Assembly: GCA_025666215.1 (NCBI GenBank)
Contig: CP102593.1
Span: 4,043,001 to 4,107,000, forward strand
DNA length: 64,000 bases
From: Xanthomonas campestris pv. phormiicola
GTDB taxonomy: Bacteria; Pseudomonadota; Gammaproteobacteria; Xanthomonadales; Xanthomonadaceae
Reading direction: 5' to 3'
A model generated the notes under the pieces. The model searched no databases. It saw only the letters and a program-made list of their open reading frames with translations, and was not told the origin of the DNA. Made by a program: the position numbers and the translations under genes. Of the stretch, positions 51,569 through 62,365 are shown one piece after another (position 1 is the first letter of the stretch; each line of letters begins with the position of its first letter).

Positions 51569-51599
51569 TTGACCTGAAGCGCAGTTGAGGTTCGACACT
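51569..51599 (+). promoter_or_regulatory. SoxR-like promoter upstream of the ABM-domain gene
   Basis: A TTGACCT half (51569-51575) and a TTGAGGTT half (51584-51591) reproduce the ends of the SoxR operator. About 20 of 27 positions of the TTGACCTCAAG/CTTGAGGTT consensus match. TTGACC and GACACT are 19 bp apart, the long spacer typical of MerR-family promoters. Transcription would start near 51606, about 20 bases before the ATG. Confidence 0.65.
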
Positions 51600-51626
51600 G
51601 CGCGCCTTCCGTTCGCGCACGCCCCG

Positions 51627-52253
51627 ATGCCATCACGCCTGTCGCCCGACCTCACCTCCCCGCATGCACGCAGCGTGCTGGTCGCCCATGCCTCGGCACC
51701 GGTCTGCGCGACGCTGCTCGCACGCTTGCACGCCCACCCCGGCGGCGGCCTGCATGCCCTGGCCTGGCTGGAAGCGCTGAGCGCCGCGCCGGACCTGCTG
51801 TACGCGCAATGCTGCGGCGACGACACCACGCCTCTCGGCCGCAGCCTGCACCCGCGCGCGCCGGCGCCGCGACTGACGCTGCGCCGCTACCGTCGCATCC
51901 GCAGCGGGGTGTCCGATCCACAGCGCGTGCCCGGCTGCGTCGTGGTGACCAGGCTGGCGACCCGCGATGCCGCGCAGGCGCAGTTCCACGCCAACGCGGC
52001 GTTCGCCGCGCTGCAAGACGGCGCGCACGCGCTGCGCGGCCTGATCGCCTCGCATCTGCACCTGTCCGACGACGGCCGCAGCCTGCTCGACTATGCGGAA
52101 TGGAGCAGCGCCGACGCGCAGCGTCGCGCCCTGCAGCGCGAACCCGAACGCCTGCCGCTGGCGGCCCATCCTGCGGCCAGGGTGACCCACTACCGGCCGC
52201 ATGCGCTGACCCTGCTTGGCGATCCAGCGCAACCCACGCACGGCCGCACCTGA
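51627..52253 (+). CDS. Antibiotic-biosynthesis-monooxygenase-like (ABM) protein
   Basis: The 208-residue protein appears to hold two ABM-type ferredoxin-like halves. The first is about residues 15-70 (SVLVAHASAPV, ALAWLEALSAAPDLLYAQCC). The second is about 105-180 (GCVVVTRLATRDAAQAQFHANAAFAALQDGAHAL and LLDYAEWSSADAQR). Family members oxidise quinones or small aromatics without cofactor, or are heme-degrading; the substrate here is unknown. The ATG at 51627 (MPSRLSPDLTSP) is chosen because the TTG at 51585 would lie inside the SoxR-like promoter. No ribosome site is evident, so translation may be near-leaderless. Confidence 0.75.
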   Translation: MPSRLSPDLTSPHARSVLVAHASAPVCATLLARLHAHPGGGLHALAWLEALSAAPDLLYAQCCGDDTTPLGRSLHPRAPAPRLTLRRYRRIRSGVSDPQRVPGCVVVTRLATRDAAQAQFHANAAFAALQDGAHALRGLIASHLHLSDDGRSLLDYAEWSSADAQRRALQREPERLPLAAHPAARVTHYRPHALTLLGDPAQPTHGRT

Positions 52254-52351
52254 ACCGGCATCGCCCCGCTTCTGCGACGGCGCCTGTACGCGCGCTGCCG
52301 ATGCGTGGCGGCAGGCTGTACGCCGACCGGGCGAGCCGCTAGGCTTCCTAC

Positions 52352-52870
52352 ATGAGCGCCAAAGCCGATTTCATCGCGTTGAACCTGTGCGTACTGACCG
52401 TGTCGGACACGCGCAGCCTGGCCGAAGACAGTTCCGGCGATTACCTGGTGTCGGTGCTCGGCGAGGCTGGCCACCGCCTGTACGCACGCCAATTGCTGCC
52501 CGACGACCGCTACCGGATGCGCGCGGTGGTCTCGGCGTGGATCGCCGACCCGCAGGTCGACGGCATCCTGGTCACCGGCGGCACCGGCTTCACCGGCCGC
52601 GACTCCACCCCCGAAGCGCTGCTGCCGCTGCTGGACAAGCAGATGCCCGGCTTCGGCGAGCTGTTCCGTGCGATCAGCTTCGAGGAGATCGGCACTTCCT
52701 CGCTGCAGTCGCGCGCCTTCGCCGGCCTGGCCAACGCCACCTTCGTGTTCTGCCTGCCCGGCTCGACCTCGGCCTGCCGCACCGCCTGGGAAAGGATCGT
52801 CGCCGCGCAGCTCGACGCGCGCACCCGGCCGTGCAACCTGGCCACGCTGCGCCCACGCCTGAAGGAATGA
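52352..52870 (+). CDS. moaB: Molybdenum cofactor biosynthesis protein B
   Basis: The 172-residue protein has the MoCF-binding fold: [23 protein letters not shown] at the start, then [34 protein letters not shown] and [13 protein letters not shown]. MoaB/MogA-type enzymes adenylate molybdopterin before molybdenum insertion; in E. coli MoaB itself is inactive. No other moa genes are near. It precedes the XRE-ppk2 pair by 13 bp and may be co-transcribed with it. Confidence 0.93.
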   Translation: MSAKADFIALNLCVLTVSDTRSLAEDSSGDYLVSVLGEAGHRLYARQLLPDDRYRMRAVVSAWIADPQVDGILVTGGTGFTGRDSTPEALLPLLDKQMPGFGELFRAISFEEIGTSSLQSRAFAGLANATFVFCLPGSTSACRTAWERIVAAQLDARTRPCNLATLRPRLKE

Positions 52871-52883
52871 CCTGGAACCGCGC

Positions 52884-53222
52884 ATGTCACTGGACACCAC
52901 CCTGCGCCTGCTGGCCAAGGCCAGTGGCATGACCGCCGCGGACATCGCCGCCGCCATCCCGCGCGCCGGTGCGGCCACGGTCAAGGCCTGGCTGGCCGGC
53001 GAAAAGATGCCCGGCCGCGACCAGCTCAACGCGCTGGCGCGCGCCTTCGGCGTCCCCGCCGGCGCGCTGCTCGGCGAACTGGCCAGCCAGCTCGACCCGG
53101 CCCGCACCCGCGGCGAACACGATCTGCTGCAGGCCTACCGCACCCTGGACAGCCGCCAACAGGGCGCGCTGCTGGAAGTGGCGCGAAGCATGGCCGGCAC
53201 CCGCGCGAGGCGCAGCAAATGA
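52884..53222 (+). CDS. XRE-family helix-turn-helix protein
   Basis: This 112-residue protein has an N-terminal Cro/C1-type helix-turn-helix (about residues 5-65, [42 protein letters not shown]). A short helical tail follows ([23 protein letters not shown]). It probably regulates transcription, but its target is not evident. The stop overlaps the ppk2 start (ATGA), so the two proteins are made together. An operator palindrome is not obvious in the short upstream spacer. Confidence 0.82.
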   Translation: MSLDTTLRLLAKASGMTAADIAAAIPRAGAATVKAWLAGEKMPGRDQLNALARAFGVPAGALLGELASQLDPARTRGEHDLLQAYRTLDSRQQGALLEVARSMAGTRARRSK

Positions 53223-53995
53223 GCAAGCTCAAACGCAAGCAGTACCATGCATTGATGCAGCCGCTGCAACTGCAGCTGGTGGCGCTGGCGCAAGCCCTGC
53301 AGCACAGCGGCCAGCGCGTGCTGGTGCTGTTCGAAGGCCGCGACACCGCCGGCAAGGGCGGCGCGATCCAGGCCATCGCCGAACACCTCAACCCGCGCCA
53401 GTGCCGGGTGGTGGCGCTGCCCAAGCCGACCGACCGCGAAAGCACGCAGTGGTATTTCCAGCGCCACGTCGCGCACCTGCCGGCCGCCGGCGAGATCGTG
53501 CTGATGGACCGCAGCTGGTACAACCGCGCCGGGGTGGAACGGGTCATGGGCTATTGCAGCGATGCGCAGTACCAGGCCTTCCTGCGCCAGGCGCCGCTGT
53601 TCGAGCAGTTGCTGGTCGACGACGGCATCCGCCTGTTCAAGTACTGGTTGTGCGTGGACCAGGACCAGCAGGAGAAGCGCTTCGCCGAACGCCTGCACGA
53701 TCCGTTGAAGGGCTGGAAGCTGTCGCCGGTGGACCTGCAGTCGCGCGCCCAATATGCCGACTACACCCGTGCCCGCGAGGCGATGCTGGACGCCACCCAC
53801 AGCGAACGCGCGCCGTGGACGCTGGTCGATTTCAACGACCAGAAGCGCGGCCGCCTGACCCTGATCCGGCACCTGCTCGACCAGTTGCCCGACACGCTGC
53901 TGCAGGAGCCGGAGCTGGAATTGCCGCCACTGAAGCACAAACCGCGCAAGGAAAAATTCGGCGCGTTGCAGCCGATTGCGTCGTATCCGGTTTGA
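53219..53995 (+). CDS. ppk2: Polyphosphate kinase 2
   Basis: The 258-residue P-loop kinase transfers phosphate between polyphosphate and nucleotides. The Walker A motif is at 40-47 (GRDTAGKG) and the Walker B with catalytic Asp-Arg at 97-98 (MDRSWYNRAGVE). The length matches single-domain class I PPK2 enzymes, which usually charge nucleoside diphosphates. Residues KYWLCVDQDQQEKRF and DPLKGWKLSPVD are typical. It is translationally coupled to the XRE gene. Confidence 0.94.
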   Translation: MSKLKRKQYHALMQPLQLQLVALAQALQHSGQRVLVLFEGRDTAGKGGAIQAIAEHLNPRQCRVVALPKPTDRESTQWYFQRHVAHLPAAGEIVLMDRSWYNRAGVERVMGYCSDAQYQAFLRQAPLFEQLLVDDGIRLFKYWLCVDQDQQEKRFAERLHDPLKGWKLSPVDLQSRAQYADYTRAREAMLDATHSERAPWTLVDFNDQKRGRLTLIRHLLDQLPDTLLQEPELELPPLKHKPRKEKFGALQPIASYPV

Positions 53996-54000
53996 GGGCC

Positions 54001-54028
54001 GGGACTCGGGACTCGGGACTCGGGACTC
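54001..54028. repeat. Four tandem GGGACTC heptamers, single arm
   Basis: Four perfect GGGACTC units start 6 bp after the ppk2 stop. No complementary arm is found nearby, unlike the other loci. The unit is the same version as in the rpoB-rpoC spacer. Confidence 0.85.
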
Positions 54029-54146
54029 GATGATGCGGTCCGCGACCGACGGTGCAATGGCTTCCTGTAGGAGGCTTCAGCCGCGACCGGACGCCTCCGC
54101 AAAGACGCGGCCGGATTGACACGCCTTCTGCAGCGGCAGGCGGTGG

Positions 54147-54213
54147 TGTGGGAGGGACTTCGGTCCCGACGCGCTACCGGTAAGGCCGCGTCGGGACTGA
54201 AGTCGCTCCCACA
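54147..54213. repeat. REP-like inverted repeat, copy 2
   Basis: Imperfect 27-bp arms (54147-54173 and 54187-54213) beginning TGTGGGAGGGAC are related to the element at 5133-5200. A third, single-arm relative (TGTAGGAGGCTTCAGCC) lies at 54066-54087. The element separates ppk2 from the convergent acylphosphatase gene. Confidence 0.8.
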
Positions 54214-54238
54214 GCGAGCCGCCAGGATTTCCGGGATG

Positions 54239-54505
54239 TCACCCGATCGCGAAGCCCGCTGCCACCGGCGCCGGCCAGGGTTCGCGCAGCACCTGTTCGA
54301 CCCGCGCCGCCGGCGGGCCGTGCCGCAGCCATTCGGCCAGCGCCTCCAGCGCCGCGGCCTCGCCGCAGGCGACGACCTCGACGCGGCCGTCGGCCAGGTT
54401 CAGCGCGCGTCCGTCCAGCCCCAGCGCCAGCGCGCGTTCGCGGGTGGAGGCGCGGAAATACACGCCCTGCACCCGGCCGGAGACCAGGAAGCGGACGGCA
54501 CCCAT
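54239..54505 (-). CDS. acyP: Acylphosphatase
   Basis: The 88-residue enzyme hydrolyses carboxyl-phosphate bonds. It shows [18 protein letters not shown] with catalytic Arg18 and the glycine-rich phosphate cradle. Asn36 ([13 protein letters not shown]) positions the nucleophilic water. The length is standard. Its ATG overlaps the stop of the TlpA-like gene by one base (TGATG), giving a coupled three-gene unit with the YihY-like gene. Confidence 0.95.
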   Translation of the reverse strand: MGAVRFLVSGRVQGVYFRASTRERALALGLDGRALNLADGRVEVVACGEAAALEALAEWLRHGPPAARVEQVLREPWPAPVAAGFAIG

Positions 54506-55136
54506 CAACCGGCCGCCTTCGCCTGGCCGGCGACCTTGCCGCCGGCCGCGGCGATCGCCGCCTCGATGTCGTGCGCATTGACCGGACCCAGGAACTGCTT
54601 GGCCACCTTGCCGTCCGGGGCGATCAGATAGGTCATCGGCAACCCGCGCGGGGTGGCGAAATCGGCCGGCGGCGCATAGGTGTCGAGGATCGCCACCGGG
54701 TAGGCCACCGGGTGCTCCTTCAGGAACGCCTGCATCTCCGCCGGCTCGATGTCCTCGTAGGCCAGGCCCACCACTTCGATGTTGTCGCGCATCACGTGCA
54801 ACGCCGACAGCTCCGGCATTTCCTTCAGGCACGGCGCGCACCAGGTGGCCCAGAAATTCACCACCACCCACTGCCCGCGATGCGCGGCCAGGTCGTACTC
54901 GCTGCCGTCCACCGCCTTCACCTTCAGCGTCGGCTGCGGCCGGGTTTCCTGCACCACGTTCGCTGCTTCGCCAGCGGCGGGCGCGGTTGCCGCAGCGGGC
55001 GCGGCTGGCGCCGCCGGGGCGGCGGGAGCCGCAGGCGCCGGCGCGCCCGGCGCGGCGCCGTCGGCGGGCGCAGGATGCCGATCGCAGCCGGCCAGCAGCG
55101 CGGCGGCGGCGAACAACGGGAACAGGATGCGCGGGG

Positions 55137-55140
<4 letters not shown>
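54505..55140 (-). CDS. TlpA-like thioredoxin-fold lipoprotein
   Basis: The 211-residue protein has a lipoprotein signal (AALLAGC, lipidated Cys19), an Ala/Pro-rich linker at about 22-60 made of PAA-type repeats, and a TlpA/ResA-like thioredoxin domain. The active site Cys101-Ala-Pro-Cys104 lies in [16 protein letters not shown], and the cis-proline region is RGLPMTYLI. It is likely a periplasmic thiol reductase anchored to a membrane; its client is unknown. It overlaps both neighbours. Confidence 0.92.
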
Positions 55141-57453
<2,313 letters not shown>

Positions 57454-57533
57454 GCGGCCGCCGCCGGCACGCCGGTTATCATGGCGGCCTTGCGCGGCCA
57501 CGGCGGCGCCCCGTCATGCTCTAGGAACCGGCA

Positions 57534-58019
57534 ATGGAAGAACTCCTGATCGTCACCACGGGCGGCACGATCGACAAGATCTATTTCGACGACAAGTCCG
57601 ACTACCAGATCGGCGATCCGCAGATCGGCCAGATCCTCAAGGAACTGGGCGTGACCTTCCGCTTCAGCGTGATCCCGATCATCCGCAAGGACTCGCTGCA
57701 CATCACCGACGCCGACCGCGAGCTGATCCGCGCCACCGTCGCCGCGCAGTCCGCGCGCCACGTGCTGCTCACCCACGGCACCGACTCGATGGTGCAGACC
57801 GGCAAGGTGCTGCAGACGATCCCGGACAAGACCATCGTGATGACCGGCGCGCTGAACCCGGCGCGGTTCCGCGGCTCGGATGCCGAATTCAACATCGGTT
57901 GCGCGGTCGGCGCGGTGCAGTCGCTGCCGGCCGGGGTCTACATCGCCATGAACGGGCAGATCTGGGACCCGCAGAAGGTACGCAAGAACGTGGCCGCGAA
58001 CCGCTTCGAGCCCGTCTGA
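57534..58019 (+). CDS. Single-domain asparaginase-like protein
   Basis: This 161-residue protein corresponds to only the N-terminal domain of type I/II asparaginases (about 330 residues). It keeps the nucleophile Thr12 in TTGGTID and Thr83-Asp84 in THGTDSM. Lys151 sits where the catalytic Lys would be expected, by my alignment. The C-terminal domain, which completes the active site in dimers, is absent, and no frameshifted remnant follows: the next gene starts 6 bp downstream. It may be a distinct small family rather than a broken gene. Amidase activity is unproven. Confidence 0.82.
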   Translation: MEELLIVTTGGTIDKIYFDDKSDYQIGDPQIGQILKELGVTFRFSVIPIIRKDSLHITDADRELIRATVAAQSARHVLLTHGTDSMVQTGKVLQTIPDKTIVMTGALNPARFRGSDAEFNIGCAVGAVQSLPAGVYIAMNGQIWDPQKVRKNVAANRFEPV

Positions 58020-58025
58020 GCCGCG

Positions 58026-58499
58026 ATGTCCAAAGCCACCCGCGCAACCAGGGCATTGGACGCGGCCGGCGTCGCCTATCGCCTGCATCCCTACGATTAC
58101 GAAGCCGAAGCCGGCGCCAAGGGCCTGCAGGCGGCGCAGGCGCTCGGCCTGCCGCCGGCGCGGGTGTTGAAAAGCCTGATGGCGTGGATCGACCACAACG
58201 CCGTGTGCGTGGTGGTGCCCTCCGATCGCCGCGTGCAGCTGAAGAAGCTCGCCGCAGCCGGCGCCGGCAAATCGGCACGGATGATGGAAGTGGCCGAGGC
58301 CGAGCGGCGCAGCGGCTACAAGGTCGGCGGGATCAGTCCATTGGGCCAGCAACGGCCGGCGCCGGTGCTGGTCGAGCGATCGGCGCTGGCTCCGGGCAGC
58401 GTGTGGTTCAACGCCGGCCAGCGCGGCTTGCTGCTGGAAATCGACGCCGAGCGACTGCTCGACGTATTGCAGGCGCGCGCCTGCGACCTATGCGAGTGA
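58026..58499 (+). CDS. ybaK: Cys-tRNA(Pro)/Cys-tRNA(Cys) deacylase, YbaK/EbsC type
   Basis: The 157-residue editing enzyme hydrolyses mischarged Cys-tRNA(Pro). It has the conserved Lys in RVLKSLMAW and the segments CVVVPSDRRVQLKKLA and YKVGGISPLGQ that line the substrate pocket. The length is standard. It follows the asparaginase-like gene by 6 bp and converges on a subtilase gene. Confidence 0.93.
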   Translation: MSKATRATRALDAAGVAYRLHPYDYEAEAGAKGLQAAQALGLPPARVLKSLMAWIDHNAVCVVVPSDRRVQLKKLAAAGAGKSARMMEVAEAERRSGYKVGGISPLGQQRPAPVLVERSALAPGSVWFNAGQRGLLLEIDAERLLDVLQARACDLCE

Positions 58500-58505
58500 G
58501 GCTCC

Positions 58506-60209
58506 CTAGTAACTGGCGGTCACGCCCACCCCGGCCACCGCGGTCACCGCCTTCACCCGCACGTAGTAGGTCCCGGCAGGCAGGTTGAGCGTGCAGCTGT
58601 CGGCATTGGCCGCCGCGATCGATCTGCAGCCGTAGACGGTGTCGGTCGGCAGGCCGCCACCGCGCAGATACAGGTCGGCGTTGCCGGTACCGCCGGCCAG
58701 GGCCAGCTTCAGCCAGGGCGTGCCGGCCGGCACGGTGACCTGGTAGTACAGCGAAGTCCCCGCCTTGAGCGCCAGGCCACCCAGCGGCACGCCACGGACC
58801 AGGGTCTGCGCCTTCAGCGTCGCCGCCACCGCCGCGCCGGCATTGACCAGGCCCGCGCCGCAACCCAGCGTGCAGGCCACCGGCAATGCACTGGCGGTCG
58901 CCTTCAAGCGCGCCTCCAGTTCCGCCGGGGTCAGCGGGTTCAGCGCGGCCGACAGCACCAGGGCGGCCACGCCGGCCACATGCGGCGCCGCCATCGAGGT
59001 GCCGCTATAGAATGCGTAGCCGGCCGCGGCCGGCGCCAGGGTGCCAGTGTTGAGCGTGGACAGGATGCCCTGCCCTGGCGCAGCGACATCCACGCCGGCG
59101 CCATAGTTGGAGAAGCTGGCGCGTGCGCCGGCGGAGGTGGTCGCGGCCACCGCGATCACGTTCGGGCAGTTGGCCGGCACGCTGCCGGCGACGTTGCTGT
59201 TGCTGTTGCCGGCGGCCACCACCACGCTGGTGCCGCGCGCCACGGCGGCGGCGATGGCATTGGCCATCGTCGCCGAACAGGTGCCGCTGGCGCCCAGCGA
59301 CAGGTTGATCACCTGCGCCGGGGTTGGATTGGCGGGAACGCCGGCGACGCTGCCGCCAGACGCCCAGACGATGGCATCGGCGACATCGGACAGGTAACCG
59401 CCGCACTTGCCCAGTACGCGCACCGGCAGGACCTTGGCATTGAACGCGACGCCGGCCACGCCGGTGGCGTTGTTGGTGAGCGCGGCGATGGTGCCGGCGA
59501 CGTGGGTGCCGTGCCAGCTGGAGGATGCGCCGGGCGTGCCGGCACCGCAGGTATTGGCCGGATAGCCGTCGCCCGGATCGGCCGCATTGGCATCGCGGCC
59601 GCCGCCGTCGCCGGCGACCAACGGGTCGCTGATGAAGTCGTAGCCGGGCAGCACGTTCGCGGCCAGGTCCGGATGCGCGGTGATGCCGGTATCGATCACC
59701 GCCACCACCACGCCCTTGCCGCTGGCCACGTCCCAGGCGGGGCGCACGTTGATCGCGGCCGAGGTAGTGCCGAATGCCCACTGCTGCGGCAGGCCGGGGT
59801 CGTTCGGGACCAGCGTCGGCCGCAACAGCAGGTCGACCTCCACGCTCTTCACCGCCGGATCGGCGGCCAGGCGGCGCATCAGCGTCTCGGCCTCGACCCG
59901 GTCCAGCGCGCGGTCGGCACCGACCACATCGGCGCCGGTCGCCAGGCGCCGCAGCGAGGCCAGGCCGAGCGCGCGGCCGCGCCGCGCCGGCAGGATGCGT
60001 GCCGCGTCCGCCAGCGGCGCCGTGCGCGCCGACAGCGCGGGACGGGCGGCGTCGCGGTAGGTGACGATGAAACGTTGCGGATTCGGCGTCGAGGACAGGC
60101 CTTGCAGGCCGACCTCGCCGGCGGCGGCAGCGCTTGCGCACGCCGCCAGCGACATGATGGACACGACCGCGGCGCGGCGCGCGCGATGAGACAGTGCATG
60201 CTTGGACAT
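58506..60209 (-). CDS. Secreted subtilisin-like serine protease, paralogue 1
   Basis: The 567-residue S8 protease has an N-terminal signal (to about residue 30) and an inhibitor-type propeptide (about 35-130, QRFIVTYRD, EAETLMRRLAADPAVKSVEVD). The catalytic domain has Asp173 (AVIDTGI), His233 (HGTHVAGT), oxyanion Asn335 and Ser405 (GTSMAAPH). The C-terminal PPC domain (about 470-567, ADLYLRGG, GTYYVRVKA) is cleaved in many homologues. It is about 70% similar by eye to the neighbour upstream. A GAGGGAAG ribosome site precedes MSKHALSHRA. Likely an extracellular degradative enzyme exported by type II secretion. Confidence 0.94.
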   Translation of the reverse strand: MSKHALSHRARRAAVVSIMSLAACASAAAAGEVGLQGLSSTPNPQRFIVTYRDAARPALSARTAPLADAARILPARRGRALGLASLRRLATGADVVGADRALDRVEAETLMRRLAADPAVKSVEVDLLLRPTLVPNDPGLPQQWAFGTTSAAINVRPAWDVASGKGVVVAVIDTGITAHPDLAANVLPGYDFISDPLVAGDGGGRDANAADPGDGYPANTCGAGTPGASSSWHGTHVAGTIAALTNNATGVAGVAFNAKVLPVRVLGKCGGYLSDVADAIVWASGGSVAGVPANPTPAQVINLSLGASGTCSATMANAIAAAVARGTSVVVAAGNSNSNVAGSVPANCPNVIAVAATTSAGARASFSNYGAGVDVAAPGQGILSTLNTGTLAPAAAGYAFYSGTSMAAPHVAGVAALVLSAALNPLTPAELEARLKATASALPVACTLGCGAGLVNAGAAVAATLKAQTLVRGVPLGGLALKAGTSLYYQVTVPAGTPWLKLALAGGTGNADLYLRGGGLPTDTVYGCRSIAAANADSCTLNLPAGTYYVRVKAVTAVAGVGVTASY

Positions 60210-60598
60210 CGAACTTCCCTCTATGGCGCATGGCGCAGTCGGCCGTGCCTGGCGCCGGGCGGGACACCGCCAAGCGCGCTTGCGCTGCGACGGCATCGCC
60301 GCCGCAGCCGGTGAAGACGGTCCTGCGTCCTCCATATCGGCGCTGCTTGTAGACAACGCAGGGGGGAGTGCTACCAATATTCCGATCTGTGACAGCAAGC
60401 CACTCGTATTGCGGACTGCACCGGCAGATCTCCACGCAGTAGGCGCCGGCGGCGGAGGCCACGCAAAAGAAAACCCCGCGCCAGGGCGCGGGGTCGTCGT
60501 CTGCGCAGCGTCCAAGGCGTCCTGCCCTGCCGCTGCGTGCAGCAGCCGCTACTGGCGCGGCGCCGCCGTCCAGGCGCGCGCCGCACCGCGCAGGCGGA
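60210..60598. other. Spacer between the two subtilase genes
   Basis: This 389-bp gap holds the terminator of paralogue 2 and the upstream region of paralogue 1. A TGTGA half-site (60388-60392) is present but its partner is poor. I see no further gene. Confidence 0.6.
60465..60494 (-). terminator. Rho-independent terminator after subtilase paralogue 2
   Basis: Nine GC-rich base pairs (60473-60481 with 60486-60494) and a four-base loop are followed on the minus strand by UUUUCUUUU. It separates the two protease genes into independent transcripts. Confidence 0.9.
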
Positions 60599-62365
60599 TC
60601 AGTAGTTCGCGGTCAGGGTGACGCCCGAGAACGTGCTGTACGCCTTGAGCCGCACGTAGTAGGTGCCGGCGCTGGGCGAGTTGAAGGTGCAGGTCTCGTT
60701 GTTGCCGTTGAGATACGGGCGGCACCCATAGCTGCTGTCGGTCGGCGCGCTGCCCAGGCGCACGTACAGGTCCGCATCGCCGCTGCCGCCGGAGATGGTG
60801 ACGGTCAGCGAACTGACGCCGGACGGCACGGTCACGGTGTAGTTCAGCTCCGAGCCGGTGCTGGCGCCCAACCCGGTGACCGGCACGCCGTCCTGCAGCG
60901 TGTTGCCGGTGGGCGGTGGCGTGGTGCTGCCGCCCCCCAGCGCGGCGGTCACCGCGGCATTGGCGTCGAGCAGGCCGGCGCCGCAGCCCTGCGAGCAGGA
61001 GAAGCTGGCCGCGGTGCTCTTGATGGTGCTCTCCACCTGCGCCGGGGTCAGCGGCGTCGGCGCCACCGACTGCATCAGCGCGACCACGCCGGCCACGTGC
61101 GGCGTCGCCATCGAGGTGCCGTTGTAGGACGCGTAGCTGGCGTTGCCCGGGGTGGTGGTGCCGTCGTTGAGCGTGGACAGGATGCTCGAGCCCGGCGCGG
61201 AGATGTCGATGCCGGTGCCGTAGTTCGAGTAGCTGGCCTTGGCCCGCGAGGAGGTGGTCGCGGCCACCGCGATCACGTTGGCGCAGTTGGCCGGCACCGA
61301 GGTGGAGACGTTGGCCGAGCTATTGCCGGCCGCCACCACCACGGTGGTGCCGCGGCCGACCGCACCGTTGATCGCGTTCTGGTAGGTGGTCGAGCAGGTG
61401 CCGCTGCCGCCCAGCGACATGTTGATCACTTCGGCCGGGGTGGTGTTGGCCGGCACGCCGCTGACGGTGCCGCCGGACGCCCAGGTGATCGCGTCGGCGA
61501 TGTCGGAGGTGTAGCCGCCGCACTTGCCGAGCACGCGCACCGGCAGGATCTTGGCATTGAACGCGGTGCCGGCGACGCCGGTGCTGTTGTTGGTCACCGC
61601 GGCGATGGTGCCGGCCACATGGGTGCCGTGCCAGCTGGAATTGGACGCCGGCGAACCGGAGTAGCACTCGTTGGCGGCCGCCCAGTCGCCTTCGTCGGCC
61701 GGGTTGCTGTCGCGGCCGTCGCCGTCGCGCGCGTCGGCGGCGACGCTGATGAAATCGTAGCCGGGCAGGACGTTGGCGTTGAGGTCCGGATGGCTGGTGA
61801 TGCCGGTATCGATCACCGCCACGACCACGCCGGTGCCGGTGGCCTGGTCCCAGGCCGGACGCACGTTGATGCCGGCGGTGGTGGTGCCGAAGGCCCACTG
61901 GTTGGACAGGCTGGGATCGTTCGGGGTCAGCGCGATGGTCATGCGCTGGTCGACTTCGACGTACTCGACATTCGGGTCGGCGGCCAGCTGGCGCATCAGC
62001 GTCTCGGCTTCGGCATGGTCCAGCGCACGGCTGGACTGGATCACTTCCGGGCCGATCGCCAGGCGGCGCAGGCTGGTCAGCCCCAGCGCGCGGCCGTTCT
62101 TGGCCGGCATCGTCGCGGCGACCGATTGCAACGTCGCGCGCAGCGACGCCGAGGGGCCGGCCGCGGACGTACTCGCGATGCCGACCGGGGCGGCATCGCG
62201 GGTCTTGACGATGAAGCGCTGCACGGTCGGCTCGGCGGACAGGCCGGAGAGGTTGACGTCGCCTGCGAAGGCCGGCGTCGCCAGCAACAGCGAAGTCAAT
62301 GCGGACGCTCCCAGCACGATCAGCCAAGGGCGCTGGCGCGAACCACGTTGCGAAATTTCGGACAT
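60599..62365 (-). CDS. Secreted subtilisin-like serine protease, paralogue 2
   Basis: The 588-residue S8 protease has the same plan as paralogue 1: signal peptide (to about 35), propeptide, catalytic Asp186, His246, Asn348 and Ser418 (GTSMATPH). A Thr/Pro linker (GGGSTTPPPTGN) leads to a C-terminal PPC domain. Both share the Cys-rich insert before the catalytic His (here NECYSGSP). It begins MSEISQRGSRQR with AAGGAAG upstream. The linker and terminator distinguish it from paralogue 1. Homologues in plant-pathogenic Xanthomonas are extracellular. Confidence 0.94.
   Translation of the reverse strand: MSEISQRGSRQRPWLIVLGASALTSLLLATPAFAGDVNLSGLSAEPTVQRFIVKTRDAAPVGIASTSAAGPSASLRATLQSVAATMPAKNGRALGLTSLRRLAIGPEVIQSSRALDHAEAETLMRQLAADPNVEYVEVDQRMTIALTPNDPSLSNQWAFGTTTAGINVRPAWDQATGTGVVVAVIDTGITSHPDLNANVLPGYDFISVAADARDGDGRDSNPADEGDWAAANECYSGSPASNSSWHGTHVAGTIAAVTNNSTGVAGTAFNAKILPVRVLGKCGGYTSDIADAITWASGGTVSGVPANTTPAEVINMSLGGSGTCSTTYQNAINGAVGRGTTVVVAAGNSSANVSTSVPANCANVIAVAATTSSRAKASYSNYGTGIDISAPGSSILSTLNDGTTTPGNASYASYNGTSMATPHVAGVVALMQSVAPTPLTPAQVESTIKSTAASFSCSQGCGAGLLDANAAVTAALGGGSTTPPPTGNTLQDGVPVTGLGASTGSELNYTVTVPSGVSSLTVTISGGSGDADLYVRLGSAPTDSSYGCRPYLNGNNETCTFNSPSAGTYYVRLKAYSTFSGVTLTANY

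Noticed and set aside
51585..51626. TTG start giving a 222-residue ABM protein
   Set aside because: The TTG lies inside the SoxR-like promoter, upstream of the predicted transcription start.
60388..60392. TGTGA half-site upstream of subtilase paralogue 1 as a Clp box
   Set aside because: The partner half (GCCAC at six bases) matches the consensus at only one position.
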